Source: Myxococcales bacterium
GTDB lineage: Bacteria > Myxococcota_A > Polyangia > Haliangiales > Haliangiaceae
Assembly: GCA_947483555.1 (NCBI GenBank)
Contig: CANKMW010000050.1
Span: forward strand, 1-62,643
Length of the DNA stretch: 62,643 nt
Reading direction: 5' to 3'
Made by a program: the position numbers and the translations under genes
Notes under the pieces: model-generated
The model's database searches: none
What the model was told of the DNA's origin: nothing
What the model saw: only the letters and a program-made list of their open reading frames with translations
Shown: positions 38,940 through 47,660 of the stretch, in pieces
Numbering within the stretch: the first letter of the stretch is position 1
Layout: every line of letters begins with the position of its first letter

Positions 38940-39590
38940 TCAGGCCCACTGCTCGATGCGCCAGCCGTGGCGGCGGGCGTGGCGCCACAGCCGGACATCG
39001 GGGTTGACCGCGACCGCGGCGCCGACCCGCTCGAGCATGGGCAGGTCGTTGAAGCTGTCCGAGTAGAACGTCGAGCGCGCCAGGTCGATGCCGTGGCTGG
39101 CGGCAAAGCCCTCGGCCAGGGTCACCTTGTGGGCACCGAAGCACATCGCCGCCAGCCGGCCGGTGAAGCGGCCGCCGTCGACCTCGAGGCGGGAGCACAG
39201 CGTGTGCTCGATGGCCAGCCCGCCGGCGACCGCCAGCGCGGCGTACTGCGTCGCGCCGGTGGCCAGCACGATCACGTCGCCCGCCGCACGGTGCGCGGCG
39301 ACCGCGTGACGCGCCGCCGGGGTCACCATCGGCTCGACGTCAGCCGCGTACCACACCGCGCACTTGGCGATCATCGCGGCCTCGTCCTCGCCGGCGAGGT
39401 CGGCGCACAGCCGGGTGGCCAGCACCTCCAGGTCGAGCACCGCGGCCTTGTAGAGCAGACTCCACCACAGCGCGCGCGCCATCGCGGCGCCGGTCAGCTC
39501 GCCACGCCGGCGCAGGAAGCGCATCCAGCTCATGCCGGTGTCCTTGCGGAGCACGGTGTGGTCCATGTCGAAGAACGCGGCGGGTCTCAT
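38940..39590 (-). CDS. HAD-IB phosphatase (SerB-like)
   Basis: A 216-residue HAD hydrolase of subfamily IB. The nucleophile motif FFD8-M-D10-HT, the Thr of motif II (VLATGATQ), Lys in GAHKVT and the acidic SDSFNDLPML are all intact. The family includes phosphoserine phosphatase and lipid-phosphate phosphatases; the helical cap and the C-terminal HARRHGWRIEQW are typical of the membrane-lipid type in actinobacteria and myxobacteria. Its ATG lies 20 bp after the stop of the CarA-like gene, so the two are probably one transcript. Whether it serves that pathway or primary metabolism is open. Confidence 0.87.
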   Translation of the reverse strand: MRPAAFFDMDHTVLRKDTGMSWMRFLRRRGELTGAAMARALWWSLLYKAAVLDLEVLATRLCADLAGEDEAAMIAKCAVWYAADVEPMVTPAARHAVAAHRAAGDVIVLATGATQYAALAVAGGLAIEHTLCSRLEVDGGRFTGRLAAMCFGAHKVTLAEGFAASHGIDLARSTFYSDSFNDLPMLERVGAAVAVNPDVRLWRHARRHGWRIEQWA

Positions 39591-39610
39591 CGATTCATCT
39601 CATCGGCTCG

Positions 39611-40978
39611 TCATCGCGGCGGTGGTCCGGTCTCGAACACGCGGCGCAGGACCGCGACCGCGCGGGCCGACTTCTCGTCGTAGGCGTAGCGGTCGCCGAG
39701 TCCAAACCCCACCGACAAGAGGCGATTGAACTGGGTTCCGTCGGTGAGCGCCTGCTTGGTCCGGAACGCGTGATCCTGGTTCATGTAACCGCGCTCGACC
39801 GCCAGCGTGCGCAGGACCAGCTTCTCCCGCGTGCCATCGAAGCTGGCCGCGGCCGGAATCTGGAACGCACAGTTCATCAGCTGCGGGTCCCAGAACAGGT
39901 GATGGACCTCGATGCCGAGCGCCCAGGCGTAGAACGGGGCGAACTCGCCGCTCCAGCACGTGCGTTCGATCAAGGACTGCAGGTCGTCGACGCCGGTCAC
40001 CTGCAGGTACAGCTGGTGGCGCAGCATCGATCCGAACAGCAGGTCGGCACCGTACCCGGTGACCACCCGACGCACGCCGGCGGCGGCGGCCTGGGCCAGG
40101 ACGCTCAGCTGGGCCAGCGTCTCCGCGGTCAGGCCGTCGATGGTCTCGTTGCAGAACACGGCCCGCTCGAAGTGCGCCACGGCGTCGGGTTCGGTCGCCG
40201 TGACCCGGGCGTGCTCGGTGCCGAGGAACGACGCCAGCGCCTCCGCCTCGGCGTACTCGTTGCCGTACTCGGTGCCGAGCGTGAACGTGCGCAGATCGGC
40301 GTGCGATCGCATCATCAGCGCGGTGGCCATCGACGAGTCGATGCCGCCCGACAGGAACGCGCCCCACGGGCCGTCGGCGGCGGCCATCGCGCGCGCCGAT
40401 GCCAGCAAGGCCGTGTCGAGGCCAGCCTGGCGCTCCTCATCGGATGCCAGCAGGGCCGCCGGCTGGTAGTCGAGCGTCGGCCGCCGCTGCTCGCGGGTCT
40501 CGAGCGCGGGCGTGACGTGCAGGTTCGCGCCCGGAGAGACCCGGCGCACGTTGGCGTACGGGGAGTAGTCGGGTGGACGTTTGCGATCGGCCGGCCAGCG
40601 CTCGGGCTCGAAGCCGACCTCGAACCCGTCGAGCGCCAGCACGCTCTTGACCTCGCTGGTGACGATCAGCCGCGCATCATCCTCGGCATACCAGAGCGGG
40701 AAGGTGCCCAGCGGATCGGTCTCGAAGTGAACGCCGTGGTCGTCGATCCGGATCTCGAGCCAGGCGGTCTGCGGGTTCTTCCGGGTCCGGGCCGGAATGG
40801 CGACGCCGGTCGGCGTGATCTCGGCGAGCGACGACAGGTAGAGCTGACCGTGCGCGAGCTCGATCCGCTGCACCGGACCGCGATACGGGCACAGCAGCGC
40901 GGTCAGGCGATCGGCGGCGCCGGGCTGATCACGCGGCGGCGCGTCGGTCGGCTTCGGAAACACGAACAGGAAGGGCAT
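39611..40978 (-). CDS. CarA-type beta-lactam synthetase (Asn-synthetase superfamily)
   Basis: A 455-residue relative of asparagine synthetase B that lacks the N-terminal catalytic Cys (it starts MPFLFVF), so it cannot use glutamine. The ATP-pyrophosphatase loop is S210-GGIDSS. Instead of the asparagine synthetase GEGSDELFGGY it has V-T-G-Y309-G-ADLLFG, as in carbapenam and clavulanate beta-lactam synthetases. The matching catalytic residues are Y309, E345 (WSGEF) and K408 (FRTKQAL). Compared from memory with Pectobacterium CarA, long stretches agree (GTE-x2-NE, N-E-x2-DGL-x-AE, W-x-GEF). It would close the beta-lactam ring of carboxymethylproline with ATP. CarB- and CarC-like genes lie within 14 kb. 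Confidence 0.8.
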   Translation of the reverse strand: MPFLFVFPKPTDAPPRDQPGAADRLTALLCPYRGPVQRIELAHGQLYLSSLAEITPTGVAIPARTRKNPQTAWLEIRIDDHGVHFETDPLGTFPLWYAEDDARLIVTSEVKSVLALDGFEVGFEPERWPADRKRPPDYSPYANVRRVSPGANLHVTPALETREQRRPTLDYQPAALLASDEERQAGLDTALLASARAMAAADGPWGAFLSGGIDSSMATALMMRSHADLRTFTLGTEYGNEYAEAEALASFLGTEHARVTATEPDAVAHFERAVFCNETIDGLTAETLAQLSVLAQAAAAGVRRVVTGYGADLLFGSMLRHQLYLQVTGVDDLQSLIERTCWSGEFAPFYAWALGIEVHHLFWDPQLMNCAFQIPAAASFDGTREKLVLRTLAVERGYMNQDHAFRTKQALTDGTQFNRLLSVGFGLGDRYAYDEKSARAVAVLRRVFETGPPPR

Positions 40979-40996
40979 GGTGTACGTTGCGCTCCG

Positions 40997-41500
40997 ATGC
41001 GTGACTTTACCCTCGTGCAAGACATCGGCGCGAGCGTCGACGAGCACTGGCGCACGTTCTTCGACCCGGCGTTCGAGCGCGCCATCGTCGCCGCCATGAA
41101 GTTCCGTCACTACGAGATCGTCGCGCACGACGACACCGCGACCGCGATCCACCGCAAGACCCGCGCCGTGCCGCGCCTCGACGCCGCGGCGACGGTGGCC
41201 AGGTTCTTCGGCTCCAGCTTCGGCTACGTCGAGGACGGCAGCTTCGACAAGCAGGCGCAGATCTGGCGGGCGCGCACCATCCCCGACACCTTCTCGGACC
41301 GCATGCACTGCGACATGGTGATGGAGCTCGCGCCGGCCGAGACCGCCTCGACCAGCCGCCGCACGCTCAGGTTCCACATCGAGGCCCGCGTCCGCGGCAT
41401 CGGCGGCATGGTCGAATCGGCGTTCGAGAAGAACCTGCGCACCGGCTGGCGCGACTCGGCGGCGTTCATCAACGACTGGCTACGGCGCCCGCCATCGTAG
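40997..41500 (+). CDS. DUF2505 (SRPBCC-fold) protein
   Basis: A 167-residue protein of the DUF2505 type, a ligand-binding START/SRPBCC-like fold: HYEIVAHDDTATAIHRKTRA, followed by SFGYVEDGSFDK and the C-terminal VESAFEKNLRTGWRDSAAFI. It is divergent from the CarA-like gene with only 18 bp between the starts, so their promoters overlap. It lies opposite in strand to the surrounding car-like genes. Function unknown; hydrophobic ligand binding is likely for the fold. Confidence 0.8.
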   Translation: MRDFTLVQDIGASVDEHWRTFFDPAFERAIVAAMKFRHYEIVAHDDTATAIHRKTRAVPRLDAAATVARFFGSSFGYVEDGSFDKQAQIWRARTIPDTFSDRMHCDMVMELAPAETASTSRRTLRFHIEARVRGIGGMVESAFEKNLRTGWRDSAAFINDWLRRPPS

Positions 41501-41604
41501 GGCTAGCTTCCGCGAAGAGAACACGCCGACTGCGTACCGACCGCCGCTCCCGTGTCGGTCTCCATCGCTGCAAACCGCGGTGGTGGTGCGGGCACGGAGG
41601 CGTG

Positions 41605-41731
41605 GTGGGGCCGCCCGCCCGAGCGGCGCCCACGTGGGACGGCGCGATGGGCAGGCCCCACCGCGCCGGCCGCCGCACGGCTCGGCGGGTCGGGAGCATC
41701 ACCAGATCCCCGCCCCGCGCCGTCTACGCCC
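41605..41731. repeat. dispersed intergenic repeat, copy A, with hairpin
   Basis: Bases 41634-41731 match the reverse complement of 62405-62501 at about 93%, with one single-base gap. The copy includes a long inverted repeat: GTGGGGCCGCCC (41605-41616) pairs with GGGCAGGCCCCAC (41649-41661). It lies between the convergent ends of the DUF2505 gene and the ABC permease, so it may stop transcription from both sides. A short GTCGCC/GTCAAC tract follows at about 41745-41780. No gene is seen in the gap 41501-41791. Confidence 0.8.
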
Positions 41732-41791
41732 GACTCCGCGACGCCGTCGCCGTCAACGTCGCCGTCAACGTCAACGACCGAGGCTGCGGCA

Positions 41792-44392
41792 TCACGAGGT
41801 CTCGAGCGCGACCCGGATCTCCAGCGCCGCGACCCGGCGGGCGCACAGCAGGCCGACGACGATGCCGACCACGAGGCCGGTGCCGATCGTGGTCGCCACC
41901 GACAGCCACGGGATGTGGACGCGGACGAACCAGCCCAGCGACGAGGCCAGGCTCGACACCACCCACAGCTTGGCGATGTAGATGCCGAGCGCCGCTGCTG
42001 CGCCGCCGCCGAAGGCGCCGAGCAGGATGGCCTCGCCGAGGATCATGCGCGCCAGCTGCTGCCGCGACATGCCGATCGCCCGCAGCATGCCGAGCTCGCG
42101 CATGCGGGTCAGCAGGCTCATGAGCAGCGTGCTGAGCAGCGCCAGCAGCCCGACGCCGAGCGCGGCGATCTCGATCGCCTTGGTGTAGCCGAAGCTCTCG
42201 TCCATGACCTCGCCGAACTGCACCCGCAGCTCGCGGTTCATGGTCGCCACCAACCCGCGCTGGCCGAGCCGGGCGTCGATGGCGTCGCGCACCGCCTCGT
42301 GCGTGAACCCGATGTGGACCTCGACCGAGAATCCGGTGACCAGGGGATCACGCCACAGCCGCTTGTAGAGGTCGCGCGACAGCACCAGCGTGCCCTCCGG
42401 ACTGCCGTAGTCGACGATGGTGCCCAGGATCTGGAAGCGCTGCTTCCCGCTCGGGGTCTCGAGCTCGAGCGTGCCGCCGGTCTGCTTGCCGAAGTGGAGG
42501 GCGAAGTTCTGCGACACGAAGACGCCTTGCGTGCGCGGATCGAAGAGCTGGCTGCACGCCTGATCGACCGGGCGATCGATGACGTCGAACATGGCGTTGC
42601 CGATCCGCGGGTGCTGCCGTTCCCACGCCTTGAGGACGATCTGGCGCCCGTCGTGGACGTGGTGGACGATGCGAAAGCCGCGCGCCCCCTTGCCGTCGGC
42701 GATGTCGACGCCCGGCACCTGTTCGATGTCGGCGGCCAGCGACTCCGACAGCGGCTGGACGTCGAGGGTCAGGACGCGTCCGATCGAGCTGACCCAAAGA
42801 TCGGAGCGCAGCGTGCGGCTGTTCCAGTCCCCGATGCTGGTCTTGAAGCTGAACTGGATGACCGCCATCACGATGACGAGCATGAGACCGATCATCAGGC
42901 TGAGGACGTTGCCGCCGGTGCGCGACGGATGGCGGAGCAGGTTCTGGCAGGCCAGCCGCATGATGTGGAGCCGCCCCAGCGGCCCGCGGGGATGGAGCAG
43001 GCGATCGAGCCCGCGCAGCCCGAGGGCGACGAACATCGGCGCGGCGAGCATGGCCCCCACCGCGCCGAGCACCGGCTTGAGCACGTCGAGCGCCGGGTGG
43101 CTGGCGCCGGAGCTGGCGAGCAGTCCCAGCGCCGCCAGCATGGCGACGCCGGCGAGGCGGAAGATCATCGCCCGCCGGGTGCTCTTGGCCACCGGGCGGT
43201 CACCGGCCGGGCCGGCGCCGAAAGCCTCGGCGCCCTGGACCCGGGTCGCCTGCCAGGCTGGCCACAGCGCGGCCAGGGTCGCGGCCACCATGCCGGCGAT
43301 CACGCCGGTCACCGCCTGCGAGGCGGCGAAGTGGATCTCCGAGACGTCGATCGGGGTCACGTACTGGCGGGTCATCGACGCCGACACCCGCTCGACCAGC
43401 AGCTCGGCGAGGCCGCGTCCGAGCAGCACGCCGAGGGCGCCGCCCAGCAGGCCCATCCACGCCGCCTCGATCACGAACATCGACAGGATGCCGCCCCGCG
43501 ACGCGCCCAGCGCGCGCAGCACGGCGATGTCACGCCGGCGGTCGGCGACCGCGACCGCGATCGTGTTGGCGACCAGGAACATGCCGATCAGCAGCGCCAG
43601 CAAGCTGCAGAAGGCGAGGATGCCCTGGTAGCCCTGGACCATCCGCGACAGCGCCTCGGTCTGGTTCTCCTTGCGCTCGACGCGCAGCCCGCTGCCGACC
43701 GCGGCCTGGATGCGGGCCGCCAGCGCGTCCTCGTCGACGTCGGGCTCGGGGATGACGTCGATGCGATCGACCTTGCCTTCCTTGCCGAACATGACGCGAG
43801 CGCCGTCGATGTCCATGATCGCGATGCCGCCGCCGTAGGCCTTGGCGGCGCCGCTCGGCTCGAGCAAGCCGCGGACCACGAAGCGCTTCTGGCCCAGCGC
43901 GGTGAGCAGATCGATCGGCGACTCGACCTCGAGGCCGTGGTGGGCGGCGAACGCCTTGGTGACGATGATCGAGTCTTCCTGGTTCAGGAACTCGAGTGGG
44001 TCTTCGATGACGTCCGCGCTGCCCTCGGTCTGGTAGCTGCGGACCGCCGAGTCCTGGAGCAGGTCGATGCCGAACACGATCACGGTCTTGCCGCCGACGT
44101 GGCGGGCGCGGTTCTCGATCATCGGGACCGCGCTCTGCACCCCCGGCACGGTGCGGACCACCTCGACGGTCTCCTCGGCGAAGCCGACCTCCGAGCCGAG
44201 GACCGTGAAGCTGGCCTTCCCGGACATCGAGTTGACGTTGTCGCGGAAGAAGTCGAGCGTCGAATCGTTGATGGCGCTGATGGCGACGAACAGCGCCACG
44301 CCCAGCGCGACGCCGATCACGGTGAGCAGGGCGCGGACCGGCTTCTGGCGCACGTAGCGCCAGCCGGCGAACCTGACCAGGTTGCGGATCAC
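41792..44392 (-). CDS. FtsX-type ABC transporter permease (two FtsX domains)
   Basis: An 866-residue permease with the long layout: helix 1 (ALLTVIGVALGVALFVAISA), a large periplasmic domain (about residues 45-260), three helices with the FtsX block RRRDIAVLRALGASRG, then a second helix-periplasmic-FtsX set (TRMRELGMLRAIGMSRQQ near 760). This is the mechanotransmission class that includes LolCE and MacB, which move lipids, lipoproteins or peptides outward rather than through a channel. The start is GTG at 44392, overlapping the ATPase stop (GTGA). It is the last gene of the long minus-strand operon. It probably exports the operon's product. Confidence 0.9.
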   Translation of the reverse strand: MIRNLVRFAGWRYVRQKPVRALLTVIGVALGVALFVAISAINDSTLDFFRDNVNSMSGKASFTVLGSEVGFAEETVEVVRTVPGVQSAVPMIENRARHVGGKTVIVFGIDLLQDSAVRSYQTEGSADVIEDPLEFLNQEDSIIVTKAFAAHHGLEVESPIDLLTALGQKRFVVRGLLEPSGAAKAYGGGIAIMDIDGARVMFGKEGKVDRIDVIPEPDVDEDALAARIQAAVGSGLRVERKENQTEALSRMVQGYQGILAFCSLLALLIGMFLVANTIAVAVADRRRDIAVLRALGASRGGILSMFVIEAAWMGLLGGALGVLLGRGLAELLVERVSASMTRQYVTPIDVSEIHFAASQAVTGVIAGMVAATLAALWPAWQATRVQGAEAFGAGPAGDRPVAKSTRRAMIFRLAGVAMLAALGLLASSGASHPALDVLKPVLGAVGAMLAAPMFVALGLRGLDRLLHPRGPLGRLHIMRLACQNLLRHPSRTGGNVLSLMIGLMLVIVMAVIQFSFKTSIGDWNSRTLRSDLWVSSIGRVLTLDVQPLSESLAADIEQVPGVDIADGKGARGFRIVHHVHDGRQIVLKAWERQHPRIGNAMFDVIDRPVDQACSQLFDPRTQGVFVSQNFALHFGKQTGGTLELETPSGKQRFQILGTIVDYGSPEGTLVLSRDLYKRLWRDPLVTGFSVEVHIGFTHEAVRDAIDARLGQRGLVATMNRELRVQFGEVMDESFGYTKAIEIAALGVGLLALLSTLLMSLLTRMRELGMLRAIGMSRQQLARMILGEAILLGAFGGGAAAALGIYIAKLWVVSSLASSLGWFVRVHIPWLSVATTIGTGLVVGIVVGLLCARRVAALEIRVALETS

Positions 44393-45084
44393 GATTTCGC
44401 CAGGCCGGGCTCGTCGGTCTCGACCACGCCGTCGCGCAGCGCGATCACGCGGTCGGCGAGCGCGGCGGCGCGCGGATCGTGGGTGACCATGATGACCGTC
44501 TGGCCGCGCTCCTTGACCGTGTCACGGAACAGCTCGAGCACCAGCTTGCCGGTCTTGGTGTCGAGGTTGCCGGTCGGCTCGTCGGCGAGGACCAGGACCG
44601 GATTGGCGATCAGCGCCCGGGCGATCGCGACCCGCTGCATCTCGCCGCCCGACAGCTGGTCGGGACGGTGGTCCTTGCGGTGGCCGAGGCCGACCCGTTC
44701 GAGCAGCTCGGCCGCCATCGGCGCCACCTTGGCGAACGAGGCGCCGTCGAGCAGCAGCGGCAGGCAGACGTTCTCCTCGGCCGACAGCGTGGGCAGGAGG
44801 TGGAAGAACTGGAACACGAAGCCGAGCTTGCGGCGCCGGAACGCCGACAGCCGGGCGTCGGAGAAGGTCTCGATCGACTCGCCGCTCAGGCGCACGCTGC
44901 CGGCGGTCGGCCGGTCGAGGCCGCCGACCAGCTGCATGAACGTGGTCTTGCCCGACCCGCTCGGCCCGACCACGGCGACGAACTCGCCCTTCTCGACGGT
45001 GACGTCGATGCCACGCAGGACCTCGACGCCGTGTTTGCCTTGCTGATAGGTCTTGCGCAGACCCTGGGTCTCGAGAAGGTGCAT
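44389..45084 (-). CDS. ABC transporter ATPase (LolD/MacB type)
   Basis: A 231-residue ATPase with Walker A GPSGSGKTT (about residues 40-48), the signature LSGGEMQR, Walker B VLVLADEPTGNLD and the H-loop VTHDPR. The pairing with an FtsX permease and the short length place it with LolD/MacB/SalX. The ATG at 45084 overlaps the desaturase stop, and the stop overlaps the permease start, so all three are translated together. Confidence 0.93.
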   Translation of the reverse strand: MHLLETQGLRKTYQQGKHGVEVLRGIDVTVEKGEFVAVVGPSGSGKTTFMQLVGGLDRPTAGSVRLSGESIETFSDARLSAFRRRKLGFVFQFFHLLPTLSAEENVCLPLLLDGASFAKVAPMAAELLERVGLGHRKDHRPDQLSGGEMQRVAIARALIANPVLVLADEPTGNLDTKTGKLVLELFRDTVKERGQTVIMVTHDPRAAALADRVIALRDGVVETDEPGLAKS

Positions 45085-46238
45085 CACATCTCCGCGGTCG
45101 TGGACGCAGGCTTGGCGAACCGTCGCATGGCGGATCTGCCGACCACGACGTCGCTCATCTTCTTGAAGCGGCTCAGCAGGCTGTCCTGCACATAGGGAAC
45201 CCCGTACCTCGCGCACAGCGCCTGGACGCGGGGCTGGAACTGTCGGTACTTCAGCATCGGAAGATCGGGCCAGATGTGGTGCTCGATCTGGTAGTTCAGC
45301 CACAGCTGCAGGAACCCCTGCAGATCGGTGCCGGTGCGGTAGTTCACCGAGCTGATGACCTGGCGCACGCTGGCCTCGGCCCGCGACGCCGGCGGCGCGT
45401 CGTAGCGGTAGAGGTCGTCGCCGGCGTGATTGGGCAGGATCACGATCAGGCTGTGGACGTTGGTGACCACGTCGGCCAGCAGCGAGTTGCACCAGGCGCT
45501 GAACACCGCCCACGGTCCCAGCGGAGCGTAGAGCAGCGGCAGGGCCACGAACTGCAGCGCGGCGTACGGCAGCGCGCAGGTGCGCAGGAAGTCGAGATCG
45601 GCGATCGAGCGCACGATCGTGGCCCAGTCGTAGGTCGCGGCGTCCTCCTGCTTGTTCTTGCCGCGCTCCTTCCACACCCGCAGCGCGTTGGGTCCATAGA
45701 ACCCGGGCCGCCAGATCAGGGCCAGGACCCCCAACCCGGCATAACGCAGCGCCGTGGGGCCGGGCCAGTCGCGCAACATCTCGGTGTTGCGCTCGATCAG
45801 ATCGGGGTCGCGGTTCTCGGCGGTGTGCGAGTGGTGGAGCACGTTGTGCTCGTAGACCCAGGCCTCGGGCGTCAGCCAGTCGGCCCAGTCGCGCAGGCGG
45901 CGTCGACCGCGCGCGAACACCTTGCTGGTGTAGCGGGCCGGCACGCCGGGCACGGCGTCGTAGCCGCGGTGGCCGATGTGGTGCATGAGCACCCAGCGGC
46001 TGTTGCGACCGAGCGCCAGGGCGATCGCGCTCACCGGGTTGGGCGCGATCCCGGCGGTGGCCAGGCCGACCGCGGTGCACAGCCGCCCCCAGCGCTCCAT
46101 CTTGCGCAGGTGGGCGAGGTCGTCATCGCCGAGCTGGTCGTCGATCTCGGACCGCAGCTGCTTGAGCTCGCGCACGAACCCGTCGCTGTCGACGGCCGAC
46201 AGGTCGAAGCCGCTGGTCTCGGTCGTGGCCGAGCTCAT
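45084..46238 (-). CDS. membrane fatty-acid desaturase
   Basis: A 384-residue integral membrane di-iron desaturase. The three histidine boxes are H86-HIG-H90 (HxxxH), H131-NVL-H135-H136 followed by SH, and QIEHH near residue 325. The spacing and the QxxHH third box are those of the acyl-lipid/acyl-CoA desaturase family rather than the hydroxylase branch. In natural-product clusters such enzymes work with an acyl-AMP ligase and an ACP to make alkene or alkyne tails, and both partner genes are in this operon. The ATG at 46238 overlaps the P450 stop (ATGA). Confidence 0.92.
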   Translation of the reverse strand: MSSATTETSGFDLSAVDSDGFVRELKQLRSEIDDQLGDDDLAHLRKMERWGRLCTAVGLATAGIAPNPVSAIALALGRNSRWVLMHHIGHRGYDAVPGVPARYTSKVFARGRRRLRDWADWLTPEAWVYEHNVLHHSHTAENRDPDLIERNTEMLRDWPGPTALRYAGLGVLALIWRPGFYGPNALRVWKERGKNKQEDAATYDWATIVRSIADLDFLRTCALPYAALQFVALPLLYAPLGPWAVFSAWCNSLLADVVTNVHSLIVILPNHAGDDLYRYDAPPASRAEASVRQVISSVNYRTGTDLQGFLQLWLNYQIEHHIWPDLPMLKYRQFQPRVQALCARYGVPYVQDSLLSRFKKMSDVVVGRSAMRRFAKPASTTAEM

Positions 46239-47641
46239 GCCGGCGCCCCGATCGTCGTCGGCGGCGGCACCCGCGCCGACGTCAGCTCGCGGCGCACCAC
46301 CCGCATCTTGATCCCGTGCCGCGGGTAGACCGACAGCCCGGCGCGGACGTCCTCGGGGTCGAAGCGCTGCTGCGCCATGACCACGCGAAAGCGGCTGCAC
46401 AGCACCGCGGTGAAGACCAGCAGCTCCTGCAGCGAGAAGTGGGAGCCGATGCACGCGTGGGCGCCGCGACCGAACGGCAGGTACGCGTTCGGCGACCGCT
46501 GGGCCACCGCGTCGTCGAGGAAGCGATCGGGATCGAAGCGGGTCGGGTCGGGCCACAGGCCGGGGTGGCCGTGCAGGGCCGGGATCGACAGCAGCAGGTG
46601 GCTGCCCTTCTTGATCGGGTTGCCGCCGAGGTCGAGGTCCTCGATCGCGGTGCGCGCCATGAACCACACCGACGGCGTCTGGCGCAGGACCTCGCTGATG
46701 ACCCGCTTGGTGTAGGTCAGGCGGGGCAGGTCCTCCATCGTGAGCCCGCGGCCACCCAGCACCCGGTCGAGCTCCTCGTGGACCCGGGCCTCGACGGCCG
46801 GGTGCTGCGACAGCTGGTAGAACGTCCACAGCAGCGCCGACGAGGTCGACTCGAAGCCGGCGATCAGGAAGGTGAGCATCTCGTGGCAGATCTGCTCGTC
46901 GGTCATGCCGCGCCCGCTCTCCTCGTCGCGAGCGTCGAGCATGCGGGTGACCATGTCCTTCGAGTCCGGATCGAGCGGCGCCCTTCGCCGTTGCTCGATG
47001 AGCTGCATCGCGTAGCGGTCGAAGCCGCGCAGGGCGCGCCGGGTGCGGAGATTCAGCGGGGTGGGCACCCGCCAGTCGCTGAGCACGGGAACGGGAAACG
47101 CCTCGAGGTACTCCTTCATCACCGTGAACCAGCCCTGGAGCCGGGCGTGATCGCCGCGCAGGCTGGTGTTGAAGAGGCAGCGGGTGTTCACCTCGAGCGA
47201 CAGCTCGTTGGTCTCGTCCTTCATGTTGAAGGTCTTGCCGCTACGGCCGAGCGCGTCCCAGCGGGCGAGCCAGCTCTCGGCGGTGGCGATCATGGTCTCG
47301 CCGAAGCCCCGGATCGCCGTGGCGCCGAACAGCGGCGCGATGCGCCGCCGCTGCTGCTTCCAGTGCTGGGCGCCGCTGGTCGCCAGGCCGGAGCGGCCGA
47401 TGTTGCCGATGCGCTGGTAGATCGGGTTCAGCCGGTTGACCCGATCGACCAGGCCCTCCTTGTTGAGCAGCATGACCGCGACCAGATCGGGGTGGTTCAG
47501 CAGGTAGAAGTCGAAGAAGCCGCGCGACAGGACCAGATCGCCGAACTCGCTGCGCAGCAGGTTGCAGAAGCGCACCGCGTTGCGCGCCATGAGCAGCGGC
47601 TTGTAGAAGCGCGGCGCGACCGCGAGCGGGATCTTGGTCAT
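46235..47641 (-). CDS. cytochrome P450
   Basis: A 468-residue P450 with the I-helix motif AGFESTSS (about residues 285-292), the ExxR of EVLR, PERF-like DPDRF and the heme loop FGRGAHACIG, whose Cys binds the iron. It lacks a fused reductase and an N-terminal anchor. The overall form is that of the long-chain fatty-acid/class E group. Within the operon it is a likely hydroxylase, epoxidase or desaturase of the acyl side chain. The ATG at 47641 was chosen since earlier in-frame codons are not P450-like. It follows the CarC-like gene by 19 bp. Confidence 0.92.
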   Translation of the reverse strand: MTKIPLAVAPRFYKPLLMARNAVRFCNLLRSEFGDLVLSRGFFDFYLLNHPDLVAVMLLNKEGLVDRVNRLNPIYQRIGNIGRSGLATSGAQHWKQQRRRIAPLFGATAIRGFGETMIATAESWLARWDALGRSGKTFNMKDETNELSLEVNTRCLFNTSLRGDHARLQGWFTVMKEYLEAFPVPVLSDWRVPTPLNLRTRRALRGFDRYAMQLIEQRRRAPLDPDSKDMVTRMLDARDEESGRGMTDEQICHEMLTFLIAGFESTSSALLWTFYQLSQHPAVEARVHEELDRVLGGRGLTMEDLPRLTYTKRVISEVLRQTPSVWFMARTAIEDLDLGGNPIKKGSHLLLSIPALHGHPGLWPDPTRFDPDRFLDDAVAQRSPNAYLPFGRGAHACIGSHFSLQELLVFTAVLCSRFRVVMAQQRFDPEDVRAGLSVYPRHGIKMRVVRRELTSARVPPPTTIGAPA

Positions 47642-47660
47642 GAGCGGGTCGGCCGGGGCG

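Noticed and set aside
39611..40978. Ordinary asparagine synthetase B
   Set aside because: No N-terminal Cys for glutamine hydrolysis and the GEGSDELFGGY motif is replaced by TGYGADLLFG, with the Tyr/Glu/Lys set of beta-lactam synthetases.
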